A DNA stretch of 19,480 nt, from positions 1 through 19,480 of the forward strand of contig CAIXHI010000055.1 of assembly GCA_903919215.1 (NCBI GenBank), given 5' to 3'. The notes under the pieces are model-generated. The model searched no databases, was not told the DNA's origin, and worked only from the letters and a program-made list of their open reading frames with translations. Both the position numbers and the translations under genes were made by a program. This document shows positions 1 through 6,842 of the stretch, in pieces; the first letter of the stretch is position 1, and every line of letters starts with the position of its first letter. The DNA comes from an uncultured Acidimicrobiaceae bacterium. GTDB taxonomy: Bacteria; Actinomycetota; Acidimicrobiia; Acidimicrobiales; Ilumatobacteraceae.

Positions 1-109
1 CTCCGAAGCCGAGGTCGCCCGCATCCTCGGCTCGCCCATCGGAACGATCAAGGCACAGACCAACAGGGCGCTCAGCGCACTGCGAACACTCATGGAGAAA
101 CAACGATGA
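1..109 (+). CDS. ECF-type RNA polymerase sigma factor, C-terminal end (partial)
   Basis: Only the last 35 codons are inside the window (open frame from base 2, TGA at 107-109). The peptide contains EAEVARILG, then GTIKAQTNRALSAL, which is the usual helix-turn-helix of sigma-70 region 4, the domain that reads the -35 promoter element. A Gly-Thr-Ile-Lys-x-Gln recognition helix followed by R-A-L-x-x-L-R is typical of ECF sigma factors of the SigE/SigM kind. The stop overlaps the next start as ATGA, so the following membrane protein is translationally coupled. That is the standard layout for an ECF sigma factor and its anti-sigma factor. The N-terminal sigma-2 domain lies outside the window, so the ECF subgroup cannot be given. 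Confidence 0.8.
   Translation, partial: SEAEVARILGSPIGTIKAQTNRALSALRTLMEKQR
94..98 (+). promoter_or_regulatory. Ribosome binding site of the putative anti-sigma gene
   Basis: GGAGA lies 7 nt before the ATG at 106, inside the last codons of the sigma factor. It supports the ATG that overlaps the sigma factor stop. Confidence 0.55.
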
Positions 110-1143
110 ACCCCACCGACACCGACTTCAGCAAGCTGCTGGGACGCGAACTCAAGGGCGCGAGCGCTCGCCACAACCCGCCCTCGGGTCTGTACCCCCG
201 CGTCGCCGCACGCCAGCGGCAACTGCAGCAGCGCCGCGCCAGCTCTCGCGCTGGTGCCGTCGGCTTGGCCGCTGTGGCCACCGTCGGCGGTATCGCCTGG
301 GCGCAGAGCACCCGCAACCCGGCCACGACCACTCAACCCGCTGACGGCGCGGCCGCCGCGCTGACACCCTCAGCGCACCCCGACCGGATCGACTTCTACC
401 CGATCATCGACTCGGTGCCCGGCGTCGGCGCAAGCTACGGCTGGAGCGACACCGACCAGGGCTGGAGCGGCACCGTCGGCTTCCCCCAGGCGGGCACCGC
501 ACCCACCTCGATCATCGGGATCTATGCCCGTCCGCTCGGTTGGACCGAGGCCCCGTTCCCCAGCACCGAGGGTCGAATTCCCGGCATGCGTGAGGAGGCG
601 CTCGGAAACGGCATGACCAGGCTGGTGTGGAAATCCGGCGACACCCCGATGTGCATGGTCGGTGACGACCTCGACCTGATGTACCAACTCGTCGACATCG
701 TCCAGCCGGCGGAACCGACCGCAACACGCGGCGGCTACACGTTCACCCGCGCATTGCCCGACGGCCTTGCCGAACTCGAAGCTCCCTACCACCGTCTGCC
801 GCTCAGCGAACCGATGGTCGACACCAACGACAGCCCAGCGACGTTCAGCGCAATGGTCGTCGGTGGCCCCCTGCTCAACTGGCTGGCCAGCGCCGGCGTC
901 ACCCAGCCCGAGCCGATCACGATCAACGGACGCCCCGGCTACCGCTCGACCACGGGCGACCCGACGATCGCCCTCGCACTCAGCACCGACGAGACTCTGT
1001 TCATCCACAGCAGCACGTACACGATGGACCAACTGATCGCCGCCGCAACGAACATCACCATCACCGACGAGGCAACCTGGAAAGCCCACTACGCCGTCAC
1101 CGACGAACCGACTTGGCCGACCACCACGCTGCCGCCGAGGTGA
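106..1143 (+). CDS. Single-pass membrane protein, putative anti-sigma factor partner of the upstream ECF sigma factor
   Basis: 345 aa. A basic, Gln/Arg-rich cytoplasmic segment (about residues 1-48) precedes one hydrophobic helix (about 49-66, AGAVGLAAVATVGGIAWA). A Thr/Ala/Pro linker and a large extracytoplasmic domain of about 270 residues follow, ending in a Pro/Thr-rich tail. The start ATG has a GGAGA ribosome binding site at 94-98 and overlaps the sigma factor stop by 4 bp. Position and topology suggest it tethers and inhibits the sigma factor. However, the cytoplasmic segment is short and shows none of the His-x3-Cys-x2-Cys zinc anti-sigma motif, and I do not recognise the outer domain. 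It could instead be a membrane sensor of another type or an unrelated co-transcribed protein. The role is inferred from context, not from a recognised domain. Confidence 0.6.
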   Translation: MNPTDTDFSKLLGRELKGASARHNPPSGLYPRVAARQRQLQQRRASSRAGAVGLAAVATVGGIAWAQSTRNPATTTQPADGAAAALTPSAHPDRIDFYPIIDSVPGVGASYGWSDTDQGWSGTVGFPQAGTAPTSIIGIYARPLGWTEAPFPSTEGRIPGMREEALGNGMTRLVWKSGDTPMCMVGDDLDLMYQLVDIVQPAEPTATRGGYTFTRALPDGLAELEAPYHRLPLSEPMVDTNDSPATFSAMVVGGPLLNWLASAGVTQPEPITINGRPGYRSTTGDPTIALALSTDETLFIHSSTYTMDQLIAAATNITITDEATWKAHYAVTDEPTWPTTTLPPR

Positions 1144-1203
1144 CAGTCGTCAGCGCGGCCTGTCGCCGCCCCGTGATCGTCACCTGCTGGTGAGTTCGCA
1201 GTT

Positions 1204-1237
1204 CCGCCCCGGCTCCAACCCGGGCGGTTCGCCTTTT
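1204..1237 (+). terminator. Possible intrinsic terminator after the sigma/anti-sigma pair
   Basis: CCGCCC at 1204-1209 pairs with GGGCGG at 1222-1227. After a C-C mismatch, GG (1211-1212) can pair with CC (1219-1220), leaving a six-base loop. Four T residues follow at 1234-1237 after a short gap. The hairpin is GC-rich but the T tract is short and displaced, so termination efficiency is doubtful. It lies about 60 bp after the stop of the membrane protein gene. Confidence 0.35.
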
Positions 1238-1480
1238 CGGTCTCGAACCAGCACAGCCGCGCACTTGTCGCGCACTTCTTGGTGAGACCGTGGGATCACG
1301 GGTGGAACTGTCAGGAACAAAGATGCTGTTCAAGCGACTGACAGCGCACCCGGGGGACTCTCCGCCACCGCCGGGTGCTGACAAAATGTTCACCGGCGAG
1401 GGTGACTGACGCTTGAACCGCGTGATCGGCCTTCAACTCCGGGGCGGATTCTCTGCGGTCCGCCAGCGCACCCACCCGGT

Positions 1481-1535
1481 CGGGTGCGCTTCGTGGCGGT
1501 CGTGTCCGGCCGAGACCCCACGGGTGTGCTTCGTG
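1481..1535. repeat. Pair of 15-bp near-identical direct repeats
   Basis: CGGGTGCGCTTCGTG at 1481-1495 recurs as CGGGTGTGCTTCGTG at 1521-1535, one mismatch, exactly 40 bp apart. It lies in the gene-poor interval. No mobile element or coding function is evident, so it may be a chance or duplicated remnant. Confidence 0.4.
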
Positions 1536-1593
1536 CCCCCCGCTGGCATGAACCGCGCCCGTTGAATTTCGTGTGCGCAGCGCCCGGTGTCGG

Positions 1594-1980
1594 TCAGCTC
1601 TCGATGCCGACTGCCCACAGGAAGTCCAACAGTGCGACCGCAAGTTGCAGCTCGAAGCGGACCTGCGGGTCGTTGAGCCGACGGTCGAGCACTGCTTCGA
1701 GGCGGGAGATGCGGTACTTCACCGTGCTCGGATGAATGTGGCACCTGGCGGCGATCGTCGGGTGATGCCCGGAGGCGTTGAGATAGGCGCGCAGGGTCAC
1801 GAACAGCGCCGCCTCCTTCCCGGCTTCGTGGTCGAGCAATACTCCGAGTTGCTCGGCCACGTATTCGCGGACCGGGGCGGGGTCTTCGAGGGAGAACAGG
1901 AACCGCATCGCGCCGAGATCGCTGGCGGAGATCACCTTGTCGGGGATGCCCGAGATGCGTGCCAGACGAACGCAGGCCAT
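1594..1980 (-). pseudogene. Truncated PucR/CdaR-family transcriptional regulator, C-terminal DNA-binding part
   Basis: The 128-aa frame matches the C-terminal end of PucR-type regulators: a DLGAMRFL segment, then LFVTLRAYLNASGHHPTIAA, and the helix-turn-helix CHIHPSTVKYRISRLEAVL, followed by a helical tail. Full-length family members are usually 350-550 aa, so the N-terminal sensor and central domains are missing. In-frame codons upstream of the ATG (PAAHREA, resembling the family's xxHREA segment) run into a TAG at 2002-2004, and no RBS at good spacing is visible. Beyond that TAG the same frame stays open to about 2220 with weak family-like character (for example AAGVLRER). I read this as a decayed regulator rather than a designed small protein. 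A functional stand-alone HTH protein cannot be excluded. Confidence 0.6.
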
Positions 1981-2207
1981 CGCCTCTCGGTGGGCAGCGG
2001 GCTAGGGCAGATTCACGAAGCCGTGTCTCAGTTGCGTGGCCAGGCCGGTGTCCGGCAGATTCCCGGGGCGAGCCTTGCGCTCACGCAGAACGCCGGCGGC
2101 TTCCTCGACCTCGACAACGCCGCGATCTCGATCCACATCCTCGGGCATCCACGCTGAAGCAACGGCTACAGGCGAGTGTGGGCGTTGGCCGCACCGAGGA
2201 ACGCGCG

Positions 2208-2228
2208 ATCTTACAGACATGTAGATTT
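2208..2228. promoter_or_regulatory. Distal imperfect inverted repeat of the TGTAGATT family
   Basis: ATCTTACA (2208-2215), a 4-nt spacer, then TGTAGATTT (2220-2228). The right arm matches the half-site found twice more between 2313 and 2357; the left arm differs from a perfect inverse copy by one inserted T. It lies about 145 bp before the GTG start at 2372 and is probably an auxiliary operator of the same regulator. Confidence 0.45.
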
Positions 2229-2312
2229 CGGTCGAGATTCGAGCTCACCGACCTGCATGCGCCACCACAACCGACGTGTCTTCCGAATACTTTCTCCACT
2301 CGACGGCGACTG

Positions 2313-2322
2313 TGTAGATTTA
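2313..2322 (+). promoter_or_regulatory. TGTAGATTTA half-site, possible -10 element
   Basis: A direct-orientation copy of the half-site, 8 nt before the perfect inverted repeat. It includes TAGATT, which fits a TAnnnT-type -10 hexamer. I see no clear -35 element at 17 bp upstream, so the promoter reading is tentative. It forms an inward-facing pair with the AATCTACA arm at 2333-2340. Confidence 0.4.
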
Positions 2323-2330
2323 CTGAGGGA

Positions 2331-2357
2331 TGAATCTACACTCGGACTGTAGATTCA
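2331..2357. promoter_or_regulatory. Perfect 10-bp inverted repeat, putative operator of the HTH-GHKL gene
   Basis: TGAATCTACA (2331-2340), a 7-nt spacer, then TGTAGATTCA (2348-2357). The arms are exact inverse copies, which would place two binding faces 17 bp apart centre to centre, suiting a dimeric helix-turn-helix protein. It ends 3 nt before the GGAGGAGG ribosome binding site, so binding here could block transcription or translation of the gene that starts at 2372. Autoregulation by that gene's MerR-like N-terminus is the simplest inference. Confidence 0.6.
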
Positions 2358-2359
2358 CC

Positions 2360-2367
2360 GGAGGAGG
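2360..2367 (+). promoter_or_regulatory. Strong ribosome binding site deciding the GTG start at 2372
   Basis: GGAGGAGG ends 4 nt before GTG 2372. The alternative in-frame ATG at 2330 has no such site and would make the operator repeat coding, so the GTG is preferred. Confidence 0.65.
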
Positions 2368-2371
2368 CATC

Positions 2372-3394
2372 GTGGCCGACGACTCATCGCTGACCGACCA
2401 GCACGTCCCGCTCGTGAGTATCGGCGCTGCCGCCCGGATCCTCGGCTTGAGCACCTCGCGCGTGCGGGGACTCGTCGCCGAGGGGAAGCTCACTGCCACG
2501 CTGACCGACGGAGGGCACCGTCGATTCGAGGTGGATGCGGTCAACGCGCTGCGCGACCGTTCGGCGCCGTCGACCGGATCAACGGCCTCGGTGGTCCGCA
2601 CCTACCAGCTCCGGGCAACCGACGAGCACAGCGTGTGGCTCGACCTCGCCGACGCGATGCCAGTCGGCCAGGAGGCCAGAGCGATCGCCCAGTACGTCAT
2701 CACCGAAATGGTCAACAACGCGATCGACCACTCCAACGGCACCCAGGTCGGCACCGCGGTCGGGCACGACGCCAGAGCACGGGTCATCATCACCGTCACC
2801 GACGACGGTGAAGGGATCTTCCGCCACCTCGCCGAGGGGCTCGGGCTCGCAGCCACAATCGACGCGCTTGCCGAGTTGACGAAGGGGAAGCAGACCACCG
2901 ATCCGCAGAGCCACACCGGTGAAGGGATCTTCTTCTCCTCCAAGGCGGTCGACGAGTTCACCCTCGAGGCCAACGGCTACCGCCTCAGCTTCGACAACAC
3001 CCGCGATGACTTCGCCTTCGGTACTGCTCCAACTCGCGTTGGCAGCGTCGTGACCATCACCCTCGACCCGGCCAGTGACCTGCGGCTCACCGAGCTGTTC
3101 GCGAAGTACACCGACGATCTCGAGTTCAACAGGACACGCCCCCGAATCAAGCTCTACGAGCTCGGCGTGACCTTCATCAGCCGCAGCGAAGCAAAGCGGC
3201 TGACCGCAGGGCTCGAGCGATTCGCCGACGTCGAACTGGACTTCGCAAAGGTCGATGACATCGGGCAGGGCTTCGCCGATGAGCTGTTCCGGGTATGGGC
3301 GAGTTCACACCCGAACACAGTGCTCCATCCCATCAGCATGAACTCCGCAGTGGACTTCATGGTGCGCCGAGTGCTGCCGAGCGCCAACCCATAA
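2372..3394 (+). CDS. MerR-like HTH + GHKL ATPase + STAS-like (DUF4325) fusion regulator
   Basis: 340 aa from the GTG start. Residues about 14-58 form an excisionase/MerR-like DNA-binding domain (VSIGAAARILGLSTSRVRGL, then the wing GGHRRF). Residues about 78-215 are a GHKL-type ATPase: N box E112-x3-N116-x2-D119-H120, G1 box DDGEG at 144-148, and G2 box G183-E-G185. Residues about 260-336 match the STAS-like DUF4325 domain, with EAKRL, LDFAKVDDIGQGFADELFR and a final NSAVDFMVRR helix. There is no phospho-acceptor His domain, so it is not an ordinary sensor kinase. Kinase-like ATPase and STAS-like modules recall the SpoIIAB/SpoIIAA anti-sigma switch, here in one chain with a DNA-binding domain. 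The putative STAS switch loop lacks the Ser that SpoIIAA-type proteins use. An ATP-controlled, self-regulating transcription factor is my inference. It converges on the VWA gene with a 10-nt gap. Confidence 0.8.
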   Translation: MADDSSLTDQHVPLVSIGAAARILGLSTSRVRGLVAEGKLTATLTDGGHRRFEVDAVNALRDRSAPSTGSTASVVRTYQLRATDEHSVWLDLADAMPVGQEARAIAQYVITEMVNNAIDHSNGTQVGTAVGHDARARVIITVTDDGEGIFRHLAEGLGLAATIDALAELTKGKQTTDPQSHTGEGIFFSSKAVDEFTLEANGYRLSFDNTRDDFAFGTAPTRVGSVVTITLDPASDLRLTELFAKYTDDLEFNRTRPRIKLYELGVTFISRSEAKRLTAGLERFADVELDFAKVDDIGQGFADELFRVWASSHPNTVLHPISMNSAVDFMVRRVLPSANP

Positions 3395-3404
3395 GGAACT
3401 GGCG

Positions 3405-4628
3405 TCAGGCAGGCGCCACCACCGTGTGCAGCCCATGCTCGTTGGCCCAGCGGCCGACATCGCGGCGTTCCAACGCAGCCGCCAGCAGGTCGGGGAACGC
3501 ATCGGGCGTGCAGGCGAACGACGGCACACCCAACGCTGCCAGCGCCGCCGCCTGGGCGTGGTCGTAGGCCGGGGCACCCTCGTCCGATAACGCCAGCAGC
3601 ACCACCACGCACACCCCGGCCAGGTGCAGCGCGCCGATGCGCTCGTGCAGCAACGTGGCGTTGCCGCCTTCGAACAGGTCGCTCACCAGCACCAGCACCG
3701 TGTCGGCCGGGCGATCGATCAGCCGCTGGCAATAGCCGATCGCGGCGGCGATGTCGGTGCCACCGCCCAACTGCACACCGAACAACACCTCCACCGGATC
3801 GTGCAGCAACGGCGTGAGGTCGGCAACCGCCGTGTCGAAAGCGATGACCTGAGTGCGCAACGCGGGCAACGACGCCAACACTGCGGAGAACACCGACGCG
3901 TACACCACGCTGTCGGCCATGCTGCCGGACTGATCGATAGCCACGACGACGTCGCGAGCCAGGCTGCGCTGACGACGCCCGTAGCCCACCAACCGCTCGG
4001 GGATGACGGTGCCCGCCGACGGTTGATAGTGACGCAAGTTGGCCTGCACGGTGCGACCCCAGTCGATATCGGCCGGGCGCGGGCGACGGGTGCGCTGCGA
4101 ACGGGCGAGTGCCCCTTGCACTGCCGCAGCAGTGCGCGACTCAAGCCGTTGGCGGATCTGCTCGACCACCTGAGCGACCAACTGGCGAGCAGTGGAACGC
4201 GTGGCGTCGGGCAGCAGTCGGTTGAGTTCGACCAGCAGGGTGACGAGGTGCAGGTCGGGTTCGACGGCACCGAGCATCTCCGGTTCGAGCAGCAGTTGGC
4301 GCAGCTGCAGCCGCTCGATCGCGTCGCGCTGCATCACCTGCACCACGGTGGACGGGAAGTAGCGACGGATGTCGCCCAACCAACGCGCCACTGCGGGAGC
4401 GGACTTGCCGAGGCCACCGCTGCGCCCTCCACCACCCTTGCGACCGGGCTGCGTGTCGTACACCGCGGCCAGCGCAGCGTCGATGCGCGCATCGTTACCG
4501 TCGAGCCGCAGGGCAGTGACCCCGGCAGCGCCGGTGTCGTCGTTGGCATCGGCGTCGCCGCCGAGCACCATCCGCCAGCGCCGGAGCCGTTCCAGGTCGC
4601 TGACCCGACCGAGCTGTTCGTCGGTCAT
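3405..4628 (-). CDS. VWA (CoxE/YehP-like) domain protein of a MoxR-VWA system
   Basis: 407 aa. The C-terminal half is a von Willebrand factor A domain with a complete metal-ion-dependent adhesion site: DxSxS as D232-Q-S234-G-S236, T291 in GGGTD, and D317 in VSDLFEGG. The N-terminal half is helical, with a Gly/Arg/Lys-rich stretch around residues 61-75 and an IDWGRTVQANLRHY segment before the VWA domain, typical of the CoxE/YehP type. Such proteins usually pair with a MoxR AAA+ ATPase to remodel or load metal into a partner. It is the last gene of the five-gene cassette, and its ATG overlaps the DUF5682 stop as ATGA. Its length is close to that of E. coli YehP (recalled as about 380 aa). There is no signal peptide, so it is cytoplasmic. 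Confidence 0.85.
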   Translation of the reverse strand: MTDEQLGRVSDLERLRRWRMVLGGDADANDDTGAAGVTALRLDGNDARIDAALAAVYDTQPGRKGGGGRSGGLGKSAPAVARWLGDIRRYFPSTVVQVMQRDAIERLQLRQLLLEPEMLGAVEPDLHLVTLLVELNRLLPDATRSTARQLVAQVVEQIRQRLESRTAAAVQGALARSQRTRRPRPADIDWGRTVQANLRHYQPSAGTVIPERLVGYGRRQRSLARDVVVAIDQSGSMADSVVYASVFSAVLASLPALRTQVIAFDTAVADLTPLLHDPVEVLFGVQLGGGTDIAAAIGYCQRLIDRPADTVLVLVSDLFEGGNATLLHERIGALHLAGVCVVVLLALSDEGAPAYDHAQAAALAALGVPSFACTPDAFPDLLAAALERRDVGRWANEHGLHTVVAPA

Positions 4629-6835
4629 TGCGCCACCCCCAACATCTGGCGCACCGTGCCGAGCGCCAGTGCCGCCCGCACCCCATCGACCTCACTACCG
4701 AACCCAGCGGGAGCGACCCCGACCTGATCGGCCAACAGCAAACCGAGTTGGCGGCGCTCGGCCTGTTCGAATGCCCCGAACGTGCGTCGCAGCAACGGCA
4801 CGGTGGAGAGGAACGCGTCGGGGGCGAGCCCCGACACCCAGGTGTCGATTACGTCGAGCAGCTCGCGGTCGTGCACCAGCACCGTGCCGCTGCCGGCAAG
4901 GAACCCCTCGACGAACGCCGCGCCGACGGCGGAGGGTGTGCCGACACTGAGCGCCCGCGACACGCGATTGCCCACCTGTGAGCGCTTCCATGCACCGCCG
5001 TCGTGCAGCAGGCGTGTGGCCCGACCCTGCACCAGCCCGTGCACATCGCCGCGCTCGCTGACGATGGCCAGCAGCGCCGGCCATTCGCCACGACGCGCCG
5101 GATGGTCGGTGAGCGCCAACGCGGCCTGCGCTCCGGCCAACCGCTCGACCATGGCTGCAGCAGCATCATCATCGAGTGAACGGCAGGCCATCAGCGCGCC
5201 CGCCAACACGCGCACGACGAGGCCGTCGAACACACGCCGCAGCGCGCTTGCGTCGGTGCCGCGCACATCGCCGTAGCGCAACGCCCGCGCCAGCGGCCCG
5301 AGCGCTTCGATGACCTGCACGACATCGGGGTCGTGTGCGGCCTGTGCCTCCAGCCGCGCCACCACCGGCTGCACGACTGCTGGCAGATCAGCCAGCAACG
5401 CCAGGTCGAGCACCGCGATCAGATCGGCCAGAGCGGTCGCTGCACCGGCCCGTTCGAGTAGGCGCCCTGTCGCCGCGGCCTGCACCGTGGTGCCGTAGGC
5501 CGAACGTTCGATGAGACCGATGGTGAGTTCGGGCTCCCACTGCAGACCCCAGGTCTCGCGGAACGTGCCGGTACTACCGCGACCCTCCTGCACCACACCC
5601 CACTGCACCCCGAGCGCGTGCAAGCGATGCAGCAACACCGAACGTGCGCGACCGAGCGGTGTTCGCAGATCGAGTTCCACCGTGTGCGCGTCGGCGTGTG
5701 GTTTCAGACGAGCTTTGCGTTGTTGCACGGTGAGGTCGCGAGCGAGCGGCACCTGCGGCGCGTGTTCGGGCACCTCGCCGATCGCGTCGCCCACCACGAG
5801 GTCGCGTTCGATCAGTGCCAGACCCGTGCTGCCGGCCATCACCGTGTCGGCCGCGTCGAGCACCTCTGCCAGCCCGGCACGCGGGCGACCGCGCAACGCT
5901 GCGAGCGCAGATGCCGTGCGGGTGCCGGCGATGAGGTGGTCGGGGCTGGCCGACATGCCGCGTTCGCGCAGCAGGCGGGCCGCGCCGACGAACCAGCGGG
6001 CCAACCCCTCGGCCCCCGGATGGGCGAACACGTGGGCATACCAGCCGGGGCTGCGCACTCCGGCGCCGTAGCCCGTGGACGCGGCGAGATGCCGGTAGGT
6101 CCACGGCACCCAGCTGATGCCGACCTTCACCTTGGGCAGCCCGCGCAACGTACGCGCGTCGACCGATGCGGGAGGGAGCGGGGCGGTGAGTGCTGGCACG
6201 TGCCAGGCGCCGCACACGACGGCGACACGTGTGTGCCCGTCCTTCAGCGCGGCGCGCAGGCACTGACGCATATGTGCTTCGCGCTGGGCCTCGCGTACCG
6301 ACCCGGCCTCCCACCCGCCGCGCACGGCTGCCATCGCTTCGGCCACAGCGTCGAACGCGGGTGCACCGTCGCCGCGGTGCTCGATGACGTCCTCCCACCA
6401 TCGCTCCGGGTCGAGGTCTCCCGCCGCGGCAGCCAACGCGGCGATCGGATCGCCCACCGGGTGATCGGCCAGCAACAGTTCGCCGTCGCCTGTACCTGCA
6501 TCGCCGGCGAGCGATATCGCCAGCGGTAGATCGATAGCGCGCAGCGGGACACCGTGCTCCGCTGCCCAGTTGAACGCCTGCCACTCGGGGCTGAACACGG
6601 CGAACGGCAAGAACGCGGCACGGTGCGGGCGATCGACCACATGTCCCAGCAAGGCCACCGGCGGGACGAGTTGCTCGTGCGCCACCCACGACAAGGCCGC
6701 TTCGCAGTCGGCCGGAAGCTCCACCAGCACCACCGTCGGCTGCAGATCGTCGAGGGCGCGCACCACCGACCGGGCCGAGCCCGGGCCGTGATGGCGGATG
6801 CCCAGCACCCGCACGACTGCGTCGACGTCGGTCAT
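4625..6835 (-). CDS. DUF5682 family protein (YehM-like)
   Basis: 736 aa from the ATG at 6835, chosen because the family begins with the V-x-GIRHHGPGSAR motif seen at residues 10-22; the frame stays open further upstream only as antisense-like sequence. Family hallmarks follow: VLVELPAD (E39), FSPEWQAFNW (81-90), LRAIDLP (98-104), REAHMR (185-190) and CGAWHVPAL (208-216). Residues about 370-430 carry a VPLARDLTVQQRKARLK segment and are followed by a long helical region to the end. The N-terminal pattern (histidines after the first strand, a Glu after the second, a late GxxH) resembles the TraB/ChaN/EreA hydrolase group, so an enzymatic role is possible. The gene starts 7 nt after the MoxR stop and ends in an ATGA overlap with the VWA gene. 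No membrane segment is apparent. Confidence 0.8.
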   Translation of the reverse strand: MTDVDAVVRVLGIRHHGPGSARSVVRALDDLQPTVVLVELPADCEAALSWVAHEQLVPPVALLGHVVDRPHRAAFLPFAVFSPEWQAFNWAAEHGVPLRAIDLPLAISLAGDAGTGDGELLLADHPVGDPIAALAAAAGDLDPERWWEDVIEHRGDGAPAFDAVAEAMAAVRGGWEAGSVREAQREAHMRQCLRAALKDGHTRVAVVCGAWHVPALTAPLPPASVDARTLRGLPKVKVGISWVPWTYRHLAASTGYGAGVRSPGWYAHVFAHPGAEGLARWFVGAARLLRERGMSASPDHLIAGTRTASALAALRGRPRAGLAEVLDAADTVMAGSTGLALIERDLVVGDAIGEVPEHAPQVPLARDLTVQQRKARLKPHADAHTVELDLRTPLGRARSVLLHRLHALGVQWGVVQEGRGSTGTFRETWGLQWEPELTIGLIERSAYGTTVQAAATGRLLERAGAATALADLIAVLDLALLADLPAVVQPVVARLEAQAAHDPDVVQVIEALGPLARALRYGDVRGTDASALRRVFDGLVVRVLAGALMACRSLDDDAAAAMVERLAGAQAALALTDHPARRGEWPALLAIVSERGDVHGLVQGRATRLLHDGGAWKRSQVGNRVSRALSVGTPSAVGAAFVEGFLAGSGTVLVHDRELLDVIDTWVSGLAPDAFLSTVPLLRRTFGAFEQAERRQLGLLLADQVGVAPAGFGSEVDGVRAALALGTVRQMLGVAQ

Positions 6836-6842
6836 CCGTGAC

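Larger units (their letters stand above)
1144..1593. other. Gene-poor interval, 450 bp
   Basis: No open frame here has a recognisable domain, a convincing ribosome binding site or a homologous-looking composition. The longer open frames on the minus strand have the Arg/Ser/Ala-rich make-up of chance frames in GC-rich DNA. The interval holds a possible terminator near its left end and an imperfect 15-bp direct repeat 40 bp apart. It may include decayed coding sequence linked to the truncated PucR gene to its right. Confidence 0.5.
1981..2371. other. Interval between the PucR remnant and the HTH-GHKL gene
   Basis: About 390 bp without a supported gene. The left half (to about 2200) may be the decayed N-terminal part of the PucR-like gene on the minus strand. 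The right part, from about 2205, is visibly richer in A+T than its surroundings and carries the TGTAGATT-type repeats described separately, so it is probably the promoter/operator region of the gene starting at 2372. Confidence 0.5.

Noticed and set aside
1311..1643. 110-codon minus-strand frame in the gene-poor interval
   Set aside because: It overlaps the PucR remnant in another frame and has no recognisable motif or ribosome binding site.
2330..2371. ATG at 2330 as an earlier start for the HTH-GHKL protein
   Set aside because: It has no ribosome binding site and would turn the perfect operator repeat into coding sequence; GTG 2372 follows GGAGGAGG and begins just before the conserved HTH.
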